Shown here: positions 52,113 to 61,248 of the stretch, in pieces
How the letters are laid out: each line of letters begins with the position of its first letter
Position numbering within the stretch: position 1 is the stretch's first letter
Assembly: GCA_963711095.1 (NCBI GenBank)
Contig: CAVQCX010000015.1
Location: 69,880-133,879 of the forward strand
DNA: 64,000 nucleotides
DNA from: CAVQCX01 sp963711095
Lineage (GTDB): Bacteria; Pseudomonadota; Gammaproteobacteria; Chromatiales; Chromatiaceae
Direction: 5' to 3'
Translations under genes and position numbers: made by a program
Notes under the pieces: generated by a model
Seen by the model: the letters and a program-made list of their open reading frames with translations, nothing else
The model's database searches: none
What the model was told of the DNA's origin: nothing

Positions 52113-52426
52113 CGGCTTCGCCGCCTCCCCTTGACCACTGCTCGAAGTATTGCCCAAGGACGCGCGTAACGCCAAAAGGCGCAGACTCATCCTGCGCCCC
52201 GTCTCAGCCGGATCGAGCGAATCGCCACGATCGGAGGCAAGACAAGGCCGACGGCAGCGATGAGACCGCCGAGCGCCATCAGGGCCAGGCTCTCAAGCAG
52301 GCGCTCGACAGCCAGCGCAACGTATCCAGGGGGTGTTCGCTGGGCCGGCCGGGACCCCCGGATGTCGCCGACCGCGGCTCGCTATTCCATCTCACCCATC
52401 TTTCGCCGCTGCGCAATCCGGTCAGG
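52113..52426. other. Short gene-free region with a hydrophobic remnant
   Basis: On the minus strand, about 52195-52353, codons read ALAVERLLESLALMALGGL followed by more hydrophobic residues up to a stop. This resembles a membrane helix with a basic tail, but no ATG, GTG or TTG opens it after the upstream stop. It may be a fragment of a lost gene. Confidence 0.3.
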
Positions 52427-53053
52427 TCAGTGCGCCGCCGAATCCTGGGGCAGCGCGGCGACATCGCCCAGCAGCTGGCCGTAGATGTCCTGGAGCGCAG
52501 CCGAGAATGCGTCCGCCGCATCCCCCACCGCATCCCCTGTTACGGGGACGCTCGCCTGGTACTCGCGCAGCAGCAGCGGACGGGTCGCACCGCGCCGATC
52601 GAGCCGCAGCTCCAGGTCCACGGCGGCCTGGGAGGCACCGCCCTTCTGCATGACCCGCTCGAAGCGCCGCAACTTGCCCGACAGCAGGTAATCCCACCGG
52701 GTCCGGGCATCGTCCGCGACCACCAACGAGGCAACGCCCGAGCGGCGCAGATACGTCTGGAGCTGATCCTGGATCAGGCGCGGGGGCCCATCAATCCAGG
52801 AGTGATAATTGTAGCGCAGCAGCTCGGTGGGCCGGCCCGGCTGGGTATAGACGATGGCGCGCTCCCGGTACAGACCGGCGCTGTCGATGGCACCCACCGC
52901 GAGCACGCCGTGCAGTGCAAGCTCGCGGCCGGGCGAGGCCGGGAGTGCCTCGGAGAGCCGGTAGAAATGCTCCTGGGGCACCGGCGGCACCGAGGCACAA
53001 CCTCCGGCCATCAGGACGACGGAGAGCACGGCAAAGACAAGCCTGGACCTCAC
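52427..53053 (-). CDS. ABC-type transport auxiliary lipoprotein (PqiC/DUF330-like)
   Basis: The 208-residue lipoprotein has a signal with lipobox LMAGGC (Cys19) and a domain starting QEHFYRLSEALP. That domain matches the ABC transport auxiliary lipoprotein family that accompanies MCE-type transporters, such as PqiC. It is likely attached to the outer membrane inner leaflet and works with the MlaD-like protein encoded 21 bases upstream. It is the last gene of the seven-gene operon. MlaC, the usual periplasmic lipid carrier, is not encoded here. Confidence 0.87.
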   Translation of the reverse strand: MRSRLVFAVLSVVLMAGGCASVPPVPQEHFYRLSEALPASPGRELALHGVLAVGAIDSAGLYRERAIVYTQPGRPTELLRYNYHSWIDGPPRLIQDQLQTYLRRSGVASLVVADDARTRWDYLLSGKLRRFERVMQKGGASQAAVDLELRLDRRGATRPLLLREYQASVPVTGDAVGDAADAFSAALQDIYGQLLGDVAALPQDSAAH

Positions 53054-53074
53054 GACACCCCCTCTCGGACGCCC

Positions 53075-54079
53075 TCAGCGTCCCTCGTCCGGGCGCGTAC
53101 CGCTGCTCAGCAGCAGCCCGGGGCTCTGGCGGATCTGGCGGGAGAATTCCGCCATGTTGCGGCTGGTCGCCTCCAGGTCGTAGGCGATGGCGCCGACGTG
53201 CTGCGACACCAGCTGCAGGCTGGTGCGCAGGTCCTTGGCCGCCTGCTCGACGTCCCCCCGGCTGCCGCTCACCATGGCCTCGGACTGCTCCAGGGTGCGG
53301 TGCAGTACCGCCTGGCTGGCCTCCAGACGCTGGGAGAGGTCGCGGAAGTTGGTCGCGCCCGCCTCCATCGCCTTGAGCATGGCGGCGATACGCTCGCGAT
53401 TGTCCGACCCGACCAGCTGGCTCAGATCCTCCGCCCCGGCGTTGAGGCGTCCGGCCAGCTCGCGCACCTGGGCGAGCACCTCATCCACCCCCTGATCCAG
53501 CTTGGCGGCGCCGCTCTCCAGGTGCCCGACGATCTGGGGGGTGCCCTTCTGGAGGCTCTCGGCGATGGCCCCGATGCGGGCATCCAGGTTTTCGATCAGG
53601 GGCATCAGACCGTTACGGCTGAGCTGGTTGACCTCGCCGGCGATCGCATCCACCGCCGCAAACAGGTTGGCGCCCTCCTGGCCGTTCATCACCGCCCCCG
53701 GGGCCAGCAGCTGCTTGGAGCTGCCCTGGGCGATGTCGATCATGACCTCCGAGAGCAGGCCCGGTGAGATCACCCGCGCCAGGCTGTCGGCCGGGATCGG
53801 CCAGGCACCAGGCCCGGAGCGCTGCAGCTCCAGGGCAACCCGGTAGCGGGTCCGCCCCGTCTGGTGCTCCGGCTCGATCGCGCCGATGCGCCCGATCCGG
53901 AAGCCCTCATAGGTCACCGGTGTGCCGGGCGCCAGGCCGGCGACGTTGCCGTAGTAGACATAGAAGGTGTCGGTGGGGCCGGTGCGCCCGGTGAGGTAGG
54001 CGAGCATCGCCATCAGGCCGGCGAGCATGGCCAGCACGAACAGGCCGACCGTCAGATAGGAGATCTGCTGGTATCGCAT
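53075..54079 (-). CDS. MlaD-family MCE-domain lipid transport protein
   Basis: The 334-residue protein has one N-terminal membrane helix (residues 8-29) and an MCE domain (about 38-115: FYVYYGNVAGLAPGTPVTYEGFRIGRI). A long C-terminal region (about 140-320) is predicted alpha-helical with coiled-coil character. MCE proteins form rings carrying lipids between membranes. It follows the MlaF-like ATPase by 5 bases. It is longer than E. coli MlaD (183 residues), so it is closer to single-MCE helical-tube proteins. Confidence 0.92.
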   Translation of the reverse strand: MRYQQISYLTVGLFVLAMLAGLMAMLAYLTGRTGPTDTFYVYYGNVAGLAPGTPVTYEGFRIGRIGAIEPEHQTGRTRYRVALELQRSGPGAWPIPADSLARVISPGLLSEVMIDIAQGSSKQLLAPGAVMNGQEGANLFAAVDAIAGEVNQLSRNGLMPLIENLDARIGAIAESLQKGTPQIVGHLESGAAKLDQGVDEVLAQVRELAGRLNAGAEDLSQLVGSDNRERIAAMLKAMEAGATNFRDLSQRLEASQAVLHRTLEQSEAMVSGSRGDVEQAAKDLRTSLQLVSQHVGAIAYDLEATSRNMAEFSRQIRQSPGLLLSSGTRPDEGR

Positions 54080-54084
54080 GGCGA

Positions 54085-54876
54085 TCAGCGGCCGGTGAGC
54101 CGACGCAGATAGGCGTCCGCGTCCACCTCGCCGGACTCGGGCACGCGGTTGAGCAGGCTCTGGACCCGGGGGTTAGGGCAAGCGCGCACCTCGTCCACGG
54201 TACCAGTCATCAGGATCTCCCCGCGATCCAGGAAGGTCATCCGATCGGCGATCTTGAAGGCCGACTCCAGCTCGTGGGTCACCACCACGATGGTCATGCG
54301 CATGGCCGCCCGCAGCTTCAGGATCAGCTCGTCGAGCTCGGCAGAGACCACCGGGTCCAATCCCGCCGAGGGCTCGTCGAAGAACAGCAGCCTGGGGTCC
54401 ATGACGATGGCGCGGGCCACCGCCGCGCGCTTGATCATGCCCCCGGAGAGCTGGGCCGGCATCAGCGCCTCGAAGCCCGCGAGATTCACCACCTCGAGCT
54501 TCATGCGCGCCATGATGCGCATGGTCTGCTCGTCCAGGCGGGTGTGCTCGCGCAGCGGCAGCATCACATTCTCCAACACGCTCATGGAGTTGAACAAGGC
54601 CCCGCCTTGGAAGGCCACGCCCATGCTGCGACGCAGGGCGTACATCTCCTTGCTCGCGCGCCGGGTGATGTCCCGTCCGAGCAGGCGGATACTGCCCCCG
54701 AAAGGCCGCTCCAGCCCCAGCAGCTGGCGCAGCAAGGTCGACTTTCCCGAGCCCGAGCCGCCCATGATCACCAGGATCTCGCCGGCGCGCACGCTCAAGC
54801 TCACGCCCTTGAGGATGTCGCGCCCGCTGTAGCGCACACGCAGGTCCTGGACCTCGATGGCCGGTGTCTCGCCCAC
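54085..54876 (-). CDS. MlaF-like ABC transporter ATP-binding protein
   Basis: The 263-residue ATPase has Walker A GGSGSGKST, the signature LSGGMIKRAAVARAI and Walker B LLFFDEPSAGLDPV, closely matching MlaF. The STAS-domain protein encoded two genes upstream is the expected MlaB-like partner that binds the ATPase and controls its activity. It lies 4 bases downstream of the permease gene. Confidence 0.93.
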   Translation of the reverse strand: MGETPAIEVQDLRVRYSGRDILKGVSLSVRAGEILVIMGGSGSGKSTLLRQLLGLERPFGGSIRLLGRDITRRASKEMYALRRSMGVAFQGGALFNSMSVLENVMLPLREHTRLDEQTMRIMARMKLEVVNLAGFEALMPAQLSGGMIKRAAVARAIVMDPRLLFFDEPSAGLDPVVSAELDELILKLRAAMRMTIVVVTHELESAFKIADRMTFLDRGEILMTGTVDEVRACPNPRVQSLLNRVPESGEVDADAYLRRLTGR

Positions 54877-54880
54877 GGCC

Positions 54881-55684
54881 TCAGCGGTTCATGAAATAGG
54901 TGAACAGCATGTCGGCGATCAGGATGGCGGCGATGGAGATCACCACCGCCCGGGTGGTGGAGCGCCCCACCCCTTCGGCGCCGCCGCTCACGGAGAAGCC
55001 GTTGGCCACCCCGATCAGGGTGATCAGCACCGAGAACACCCCGCTCTTGGCGAGCCCCTGGAGCACATCCTCCACGCTCAGTGCATCCAGGGTGCGCTGC
55101 CAATATACGTCAAGCCCCATACCCAGGCGCGGCGCGCTGTAGAGCCCGCCTCCCAGCAGGCCCAGCAGATCGGCGAAGAAAGTGACCGCCGGCAGCATGA
55201 CCAGCATGGCGACCAGGGCCGGCGCGACCAGGAAGCGCACCGGATTGATGCCGATCACGCGCAGCGCGTCGATCTCCTGGGAGATCATCATGGTGCCGAT
55301 GCGCGCGGCGAATGCCGAGCCCGAGCGCCCGGCCACCAGGATGGCGACGATCAGGGGCGCGAACTCCCGGGTTACCGAGAGCGCGATCCCGAGCACCACC
55401 TGGCCCTGGGCCCCGAAGGTCTCCAGGGTATGTATGCCCTGGATGGCGAGCATCGCCCCCACCGTCAGAGACAGCACGGCGATGATCGGCAGGGCGTTGA
55501 GGCCCACCGAGACCATCTCCCGGACGATCCGGTTCATGCGCACCGGCTGGCCGATGCGCCACCCCCAAGCAATCCAGTACAGGCTCTCCCCCAGCAGCGC
55601 CCCGTGGTAACCGAGCTCCTCCACGCCCCGGACACTGCGCCGCCCCAAGGCCTCCACCGCCGCGGCCGCGCGCAGCTCAGCCAT
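54881..55684 (-). CDS. MlaE-family ABC transporter permease
   Basis: The 267-residue inner-membrane permease has five or six membrane segments. Typical MlaE features are GSAFAARIGTMMISQEIDALRVIGINPVRFLVAPAL and an N-terminal amphipathic stretch (ELGYHGALLGESLYWIAWG). It is the membrane core of an MCE lipid transporter. Its start overlaps the STAS-domain gene by 8 bases, tying translation of the transporter to the regulatory module. Confidence 0.93.
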   Translation of the reverse strand: MAELRAAAAVEALGRRSVRGVEELGYHGALLGESLYWIAWGWRIGQPVRMNRIVREMVSVGLNALPIIAVLSLTVGAMLAIQGIHTLETFGAQGQVVLGIALSVTREFAPLIVAILVAGRSGSAFAARIGTMMISQEIDALRVIGINPVRFLVAPALVAMLVMLPAVTFFADLLGLLGGGLYSAPRLGMGLDVYWQRTLDALSVEDVLQGLAKSGVFSVLITLIGVANGFSVSGGAEGVGRSTTRAVVISIAAILIADMLFTYFMNR

Positions 55685-56003
55685 GGGCCAGGGCGTCGTC
55701 GATGGAAGCGTGGATGGGAAAGACGCTGTCCAGGTGGGCGAGCTGCAGCACCATGAGCGCCGAGGGACTCACCCCCACCAGGCCGAAGGCCAGCCGTCGC
55801 TCTCGCGCCAGCTGATAGCCCTCCACCAGGCTCGCCACCCCGGAGCTGTCGATATACTCGACCTGCGAGAGGTCCACCAGCACCCCGCTGCACTCGAGCA
55901 CCCCGAGGATCGCCCGGCGCGCCTCCGGCGAGCTCGACATGTCCACCTCGCCGCCGAGAACAACGACCTGCAGGGGCCCCTGATCGATGATCTCGCACTT
56001 CAA
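55677..56003 (-). CDS. STAS-domain protein (anti-sigma factor antagonist / MlaB-like)
   Basis: The 108-residue single STAS domain has IDSSGVASLV at residues 51-60. The Ser53 position equals the phosphorylated serine of SpoIIAA/RsbV. It is encoded between an RsbW-like kinase gene (4-base overlap) and the MlaE permease gene (8-base overlap). It could be the substrate of the kinase, the regulator of the Mla ATPase (as MlaB is), or both. No sigma factor gene is present in the operon. Confidence 0.88.
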   Translation of the reverse strand: MKCEIIDQGPLQVVVLGGEVDMSSSPEARRAILGVLECSGVLVDLSQVEYIDSSGVASLVEGYQLARERRLAFGLVGVSPSALMVLQLAHLDSVFPIHASIDDALAHG

Positions 56004-56419
56004 GGCAGGCTCAACCTCTTGCGCATCTCCAGGAGATTGCCAGGCCCCCCCGCCACCGGCAGAAACACCATCTGGTCCATCACCTCGCGGATGAAATGGC
56101 TGCCCAGGCCCCCCGGACGCAGGTCCGCCAGGTCTCGCGGGACCACCTTCGCCGGATCGGCGGGCGAGGCGTTGTCGGCGAGCCGAAACACCAGCTCGCC
56201 GGCATTATCGAGGATCTCCAGGGTGATTTCACCCGCCGCCGAGCCGCCCCCGAAGCCATGCTGGATCACGTTCATCGCCGCCTCGCCGACGGCGAGCACC
56301 AGGGCATCGCGCAGCGCCCGGGGACAGCCCGCGCGGTCCAGGGTCTCCCGGGTGCCATCACGCAGCTCCTTGAGCCTGGGCGCCAGCGCGGGCACGCCGA
56401 GCCGCAACAGGGGCGTCAA
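56000..56419 (-). CDS. RsbW-like ATP-binding protein (anti-sigma/serine kinase fold)
   Basis: The 139-residue protein has a GHKL fold typical of RsbW/SpoIIAB kinases. The N box is LAVGEAAMNVIQHGF with Glu and Asn. The second motif, LADNASPADP, is less canonical than the usual DxGxG. The glycine lid is GGLGSHFIREVMDQM. It should phosphorylate the neighbouring STAS protein. It overlaps both the upstream phosphatase gene and the downstream STAS gene by 4 bases. Confidence 0.85.
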   Translation of the reverse strand: MTPLLRLGVPALAPRLKELRDGTRETLDRAGCPRALRDALVLAVGEAAMNVIQHGFGGGSAAGEITLEILDNAGELVFRLADNASPADPAKVVPRDLADLRPGGLGSHFIREVMDQMVFLPVAGGPGNLLEMRKRLSLP

Positions 56420-57702
56420 GCACTACCCTCCACCACCAGCAGGGTGACATCGTCGTGCAGCGGCCCACCGACCTCGAGCAGCGGCGCGACCAGGGCGCGG
56501 ATACGCTCGGCGGCCGGCAGCCGGGCGAGCGCGCTCACCCGGGTCTTGAAGCCCTCAACGGTGAGCTGACGGGCCTCGGCCGTGCGCCCCTCGGTGATGC
56601 CGTCGGTGAACACATAGAGCGCCCCGCCGTCCAGGGTCAGCTCGACCTCCTCGCAGCTCAGGCCGGCGAGGATGCCGAGCGGCGGCGAGGCGGCCGGGAA
56701 ACGGCGAAACCCCCCGTGGCGCCCCCGGTATAGCGGCGGCTCATGCCCGGCATTGGCCAGGCGCACAAGATCCGCCGCGGAATCATAGACCCCGGCCACC
56801 AGGGTCACGAACATACCCCGGCTGGCGGTCTCGCGGATCTCGTCGTTGAGCCGCGCGAGCAGCGCCCCCGGCTCGGGCTCGAGCTTGGCGAGCGCGCGCA
56901 GCAGGCTCGCCACCTTGGCCATGAAAATCGCCGCATGCACCCCCTTGCCAGAGACGTCGCCGACGGCGAAGAAAAGCCGCCCGTCCGCCAGCGGGAAGAA
57001 CAGATAGAGGTCGCCCGAGACGCCGCGGGCCGGGATGTTCAGCCCCTGGATGGGCGCCGCGGGGCCCGGGTCCGGCGGCAGCAGCGAGCGCTGAATCTCA
57101 CGCGCCACCTCAAGCTCCTTGCGCACCCGCTCCTGCTCCACCAGCGCCTCGGCCATGCGCGCGTTGTGGATGGCGAGTGCCGCCGCGGAGGCCAGCGCCA
57201 CCAGGAACAACCGGTCGGATTCGTCGAACAGACCGTCGGCGCCGCGCTTGTTGATGAGCTCCAGGGCCCCCAGCCGCCGGCCCCGCACAGCCAGTGGCGC
57301 GCAGAGCACCGAGCGGGTCCTGAACCCCGTGCCCCGGTCCACCGCCTGGTTGAAGGCCGGATCGAGGGCGACGTCGCGGATCATCTGCGGGCTGTTCTCC
57401 TGCATGGCGCGCCCTATGATCCCCTTGTCCGCCGCCAGGCGCAGGCCAGTGATGTTCACCGGCCCGGCGCAGGCCCGGCACTGCAGGGTGTCGGCATCGG
57501 GCTCCGGCTCCAGCAGAAAGATGGAGCCTGCCTCGGCGTCCAGATAGCGCATCGACTCAACCACCGCGGTGCGCAGGGTCTCGTCGATGTCCAGAGAGGC
57601 GGCGAAGCGGTGCGTCATCTCCGCCAGGACGGCGAGCTGGGCGTGGTCCAGACCACCCAGACGCCCGGCGAGACTCGGATGCTTGGTCTTGTGTCTCCCC
57701 AT
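56416..57702 (-). CDS. GAF-domain PP2C (SpoIIE/RsbU-type) phosphatase
   Basis: The 428-residue protein has an N-terminal GAF sensor domain (about 20-180, with a conserved SVLCAPLAVRGRRLGALELINK stretch), a short coiled linker (LVEQERVRKELEVAREIQRSLLP) and a C-terminal SpoIIE domain (about 205-428). Metal-binding acidic residues are visible in GVSGDLYLF, GDVSGKGVHAAIFMA, DGITEGR and HDDVTLLVV. It should remove phosphate from the STAS protein in response to the GAF signal. The ligand is unknown. It begins the seven-gene operon. Confidence 0.9.
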   Translation of the reverse strand: MGRHKTKHPSLAGRLGGLDHAQLAVLAEMTHRFAASLDIDETLRTAVVESMRYLDAEAGSIFLLEPEPDADTLQCRACAGPVNITGLRLAADKGIIGRAMQENSPQMIRDVALDPAFNQAVDRGTGFRTRSVLCAPLAVRGRRLGALELINKRGADGLFDESDRLFLVALASAAALAIHNARMAEALVEQERVRKELEVAREIQRSLLPPDPGPAAPIQGLNIPARGVSGDLYLFFPLADGRLFFAVGDVSGKGVHAAIFMAKVASLLRALAKLEPEPGALLARLNDEIRETASRGMFVTLVAGVYDSAADLVRLANAGHEPPLYRGRHGGFRRFPAASPPLGILAGLSCEEVELTLDGGALYVFTDGITEGRTAEARQLTVEGFKTRVSALARLPAAERIRALVAPLLEVGGPLHDDVTLLVVEGSA

Positions 57703-57777
57703 CCGGCTAAGGTGCCACAGGGGTCACAGACTGTCCACGCGGCGACGGCGCCGGTCGCGCTGCGCCGCGGGCAATGC

Positions 57778-58434
57778 TCAGAAGCGGGTGCGCAGACCGA
57801 CGCTGACGCCGTCGGGGAGCACCTCTACCATCAAGGGGGTCTTGCGGGAGTGGGCGTACCAGCCTGTGGCGGTTCCCAGCGCCCAGCCGGCGAGCACATC
57901 GCTCTGCCAGTGGCCGTGCACCTTGACCCGCGCGATGGCGTCGTACAGCGGGATGGCCTCCAGGCCGTACACCCAGGGCTGGTCGTGAGCGTACTCGAGC
58001 ACCAAGGGTGTGACCACCGAAGCCGCCAGGGTGACCTCCCCACTGGGGAAGCTGTAATGGCCGTGACCGGCGAAGAACTTGTCGGGATCGGGGTCCTGGG
58101 AAGGACGCGGACGGGTGAAGGTATACTTCAAGGCCGTCGAGCCCAGCCCGCCGATGACGCTGGCATCGATGGACTGCCAGAAGGTCTTGCCCAGGCGCGT
58201 GTCGTCGCCCTCCCAGAGGGCGCCCGCGGCCTCGGCGGCGATCAATCCATACTCCAGATCGGTCTGATAGCTGCGCTTCCAGACGCCGCTGTTGTCGTAG
58301 CGCACCAGGTGATCGATGCCGATGGGTCCACCGGAGGCGGCCGCCGGGCCGGGCGCGGCGGCTAGACAACTGGACAACACCGCGGCGGCGCAGACGGCGG
58401 CCTGGGAGCCTGAAAAACCGGGCGAGCGTCTCAT
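57778..58434 (-). CDS. PAP2-family phosphatase with PSGE variant motif
   Basis: The 218-residue protein has a signal peptide (ending AAA, about residue 34) and a PAP2 domain. The three motifs are KYTFTRPRP, YSFPSGE, and RVKVHGHWQSDVLAGW with the catalytic His. In the second motif the canonical PSGH reads PSGE, which would replace the His that protonates the leaving group. The family dephosphorylates lipid phosphates such as undecaprenyl diphosphate. Activity is therefore uncertain. It lies just downstream of the signalling operon, with a 75-base gap. Confidence 0.82.
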   Translation of the reverse strand: MRRSPGFSGSQAAVCAAAVLSSCLAAAPGPAAASGGPIGIDHLVRYDNSGVWKRSYQTDLEYGLIAAEAAGALWEGDDTRLGKTFWQSIDASVIGGLGSTALKYTFTRPRPSQDPDPDKFFAGHGHYSFPSGEVTLAASVVTPLVLEYAHDQPWVYGLEAIPLYDAIARVKVHGHWQSDVLAGWALGTATGWYAHSRKTPLMVEVLPDGVSVGLRTRF

Positions 58435-58711
58435 GGCAAGCCTACGAGGGTTGATTCGGCGACCCCCATGTTATACAGCAAGCTCGCACGGCGTCTACAT
58501 GACCCAGAATGCCTAGTGTAGGCAGGGCGCCCCGCGGCGATCTGGGCGAATGCGCTCCGGCGTCATCCAGCCCGTCGCGCTCGCCCATATTGAATCCGCG
58601 GCAGGGGTTTGCTGAGTAATGGGGGCGTAACATATTTCTCGGTCCCGGGAAGGCGGGTATCGAGAACCCCTTACGACGGCTACCCGCCGATCTTTCTCGC
58701 AGGTATCGGCT

Positions 58712-59647
58712 ATGGAAAAAGTAGCGATTATCCAAACACCACCTGTTTTCCTGGACCGCGACAAGACCCTCCAGAAGGCTGTCGAGCTCGTGGGGCTGGC
58801 CGCCGCGCAGGGGGCCCGGCTCATCATCTTCCCGGAGGCTTTTGTTCCGGGCTATCCGGCATGGATCTGGCGCCTGAGACCCGGCGGTGACTGGGACCTG
58901 AGCGAGCGCCTGCATGCCCGCCTGCTGGAGAATGCCGTGAATCTCGACGCCAACCAGCTCGCCCCCTTGTGCAGCGCCGCAAAGGCCCACGACGTCTGCG
59001 TGGTATGCGGGATGAACGAGCGCGAGGGCCAGCTCGGTCGAGCGACCCTCTACAATACTGTCGTGTTGATCGGGCCGGGAGGCGAGATCCTCAATCGGCA
59101 TCGTAAGCTGATGCCCACCAACCCTGAGCGGATGGTCTGGGGCTTCGGCGATGCATCCGGTCTGAGGGTCGTGGATACGCCGTGCGGGCGGGTTGGGACC
59201 CTGCTCTGCTGGGAAAACTACATGCCGCTTGCGAGATACGCCCTCTATGCCCAGGGCATAGAGGTGTATATCGCGCCCACCTACGACAGCGGTGACGCCT
59301 GGATCGGGACCCTGCAGCACATCGCCCGCGAAGGCTGCTGCTGGGTCCTGGGCAGTGGGACCCTGCTCCGGGGAAGCGATATCCCGGAGGACTTCCCGCG
59401 CCGGGACGAGCTCTATCCGGACGCCGACGAGTGGGTGAATCCGGGCGACTCGGCCGTCATCGCGCCGGGCGGCGAGATCTGCGCCGGCCCCCTGCGCAGA
59501 GAGCAGGGAATACTCTATGCCGAGATCGACAGCCGGCGCGTGGGCCCCGCCAAGCGGACCCTCGACGTGGTCGGCCATTACGCGCGACCGGATATCTTCC
59601 AGCTGCACGTCGACACCCAGCCTCAGACGCCTCTGAAGATCGACTAA
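58712..59647 (+). CDS. Nitrilase-family carbon-nitrogen hydrolase
   Basis: The 311-residue enzyme has the catalytic triad: Glu42 in FPEAF, Lys132 in HRKLMPT and Cys166 in LLCWENYMPL. The LCWENYMPLAR sequence resembles true nitrilases that turn nitriles into acids and ammonia, rather than amidases. It is divergent from the PAP2 gene. About 70 bases upstream, TTGCTG and ATATTT with 17 bases between them form a possible promoter. The substrate cannot be inferred. Confidence 0.92.
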   Translation: MEKVAIIQTPPVFLDRDKTLQKAVELVGLAAAQGARLIIFPEAFVPGYPAWIWRLRPGGDWDLSERLHARLLENAVNLDANQLAPLCSAAKAHDVCVVCGMNEREGQLGRATLYNTVVLIGPGGEILNRHRKLMPTNPERMVWGFGDASGLRVVDTPCGRVGTLLCWENYMPLARYALYAQGIEVYIAPTYDSGDAWIGTLQHIAREGCCWVLGSGTLLRGSDIPEDFPRRDELYPDADEWVNPGDSAVIAPGGEICAGPLRREQGILYAEIDSRRVGPAKRTLDVVGHYARPDIFQLHVDTQPQTPLKID

Positions 59648-59730
59648 GCCGCGAGGCCCACCGGATTGGGTCGCGAGGCGTCCGAGGAGGCCCGAGCACG
59701 AGGCGTGCGAGCAGCGGTGGACTTTCCGGG

Positions 59731-61248
59731 CTACCCCCTGGCAGAGGGTGCGGCAGGCCCGTGGATGCGTCCGCCCTTCATGACCAGCACCAGCGGCAGC
59801 ATGGCCGCAAAGGCCACCGCGATGAAGATGTAGGCATCCAGGAAGGCGATCATCTGCGACTGGCGGGCGAGCTCGCGGGCCAGCACCCCGGCACCCTGGG
59901 GCGTCCGGGCGGTGAGCGACAGCGGCGCCAGGTAGCGATCGGGCGACCCACCGAATGTCTGGATGTGCCCGCCCAGGTTGTGCCATGCAATCTGGGCATG
60001 GCTCGTGAGCACCGTGGCCACGATCGAGATGCCGATGGCCGAGCCGATGGTGCGCAGCAGGCTGAACAGGCCGGCGGCCTCGGCGGCATGGTGTCTGGGC
60101 AGGGTCGAGAAGGCCAGAGTGGACAGCGGCACGAACACCATGCCCAGCCCCATCCCTTGCAGGACCATCGGCAGCAGCACCTCGCCCAGGCCCATGACCA
60201 GGGTGAACTGGGTGGTCTGGTAGGCACCCAGGCTGAAGATCAGGATGCCGCAGACGATCAGCAGTCGCGGGTCCACCCGATTGATGAGCCGCCCGACCAG
60301 CAGCATGCTGAACATGCTGGCCAGCCCGCGCGGCGCCAGCACCAGCCCCGTGGTGATGGTGGGGTAGTCCATCAGCCCCTCGAGCATCAGCGGCTGCAAC
60401 AGCATGGAGCCGTAGAGCCCCAGCCCGAGAAACGCGATCAGCAGGCTGGCTGTGGCGAAATTGCGGTCGGCGAAGATCTCCGGGCTGAACAGGGCATGGC
60501 CGCGATGGGTGCGCGCGTGCAGCAGGTAGCCGACGAAGCCGATCAGGCTCAGGTAGGCGGTTAGCTGAATGCCGGTCGAGGCCAGCCAGTCGTCCGTGGA
60601 GCCGCGGTCCAGAACATACTGGAGGCCGCCTATCCCGAGCACCAGCAGGGTCAGACCCAGCCAGTCCATGTCCCGCGGGCGCGGTGTCGTGTCGGGGACG
60701 TAGCGCAGCACCAGCAGGGTCGAGAGCAGCCCCACCGGGAGATTGATGAAGAAGGTCCAGCGCCAGGACAGGGTCTCGGTCAGCCAGCCACCCAGGGTCG
60801 GGCCCAGGATGGGACCGACCATCACGCCCATGCCCCAGATCGCCATGGCCTTGCCGCGCTCGTGCAGCGGGAAGCTGTTCACCATGACCGACTGGGACAG
60901 CGGCACCAGGGCCGCGCCGGCCACACCCTGGGCGAGGCGAAACACGACGATCTCGGTCAGACCGGTGGCCAGGCCGCAGAGCATGGATGCGGCCACGAAG
61001 CCGACGATGCTGAGCGCCAGATAGCGTCTCAGCCCGAGACGGTCGGCGAAGTAGCCGGTCAGAGGCATGAATACCCCCGAGGCTACGATGTAGCTGGTCA
61101 GCACCCAGCTGATCTGGTCCGGCGTGGCCGACAGGGCACCCTGCATGTGCGGCAGGGCCACGTTGACGATGGTGGTGTCCAGCACCTGCATCACGGTCGC
61201 CGACATCACCGCAACCGTGGTCAGCAGACGCTGCCAGCGCCCGTCCAT
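59731..61248 (-). CDS. emrB: EmrB/QacA-type (DHA2) multidrug efflux transporter
   Basis: The 505-residue major-facilitator transporter has fourteen membrane segments. Typical DHA2 motifs are DTTIVNVALPHMQGAL, GYFADRLGLRRYL and GWLTETLSWRWTFFINLPVGL. It overlaps the EmrA-like gene by 4 bases, forming the pair that, with an outer-membrane TolC-type channel, exports drugs. It belongs to the MarR-emrA-emrB operon. Confidence 0.93.
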   Translation of the reverse strand: MDGRWQRLLTTVAVMSATVMQVLDTTIVNVALPHMQGALSATPDQISWVLTSYIVASGVFMPLTGYFADRLGLRRYLALSIVGFVAASMLCGLATGLTEIVVFRLAQGVAGAALVPLSQSVMVNSFPLHERGKAMAIWGMGVMVGPILGPTLGGWLTETLSWRWTFFINLPVGLLSTLLVLRYVPDTTPRPRDMDWLGLTLLVLGIGGLQYVLDRGSTDDWLASTGIQLTAYLSLIGFVGYLLHARTHRGHALFSPEIFADRNFATASLLIAFLGLGLYGSMLLQPLMLEGLMDYPTITTGLVLAPRGLASMFSMLLVGRLINRVDPRLLIVCGILIFSLGAYQTTQFTLVMGLGEVLLPMVLQGMGLGMVFVPLSTLAFSTLPRHHAAEAAGLFSLLRTIGSAIGISIVATVLTSHAQIAWHNLGGHIQTFGGSPDRYLAPLSLTARTPQGAGVLARELARQSQMIAFLDAYIFIAVAFAAMLPLVLVMKGGRIHGPAAPSARG

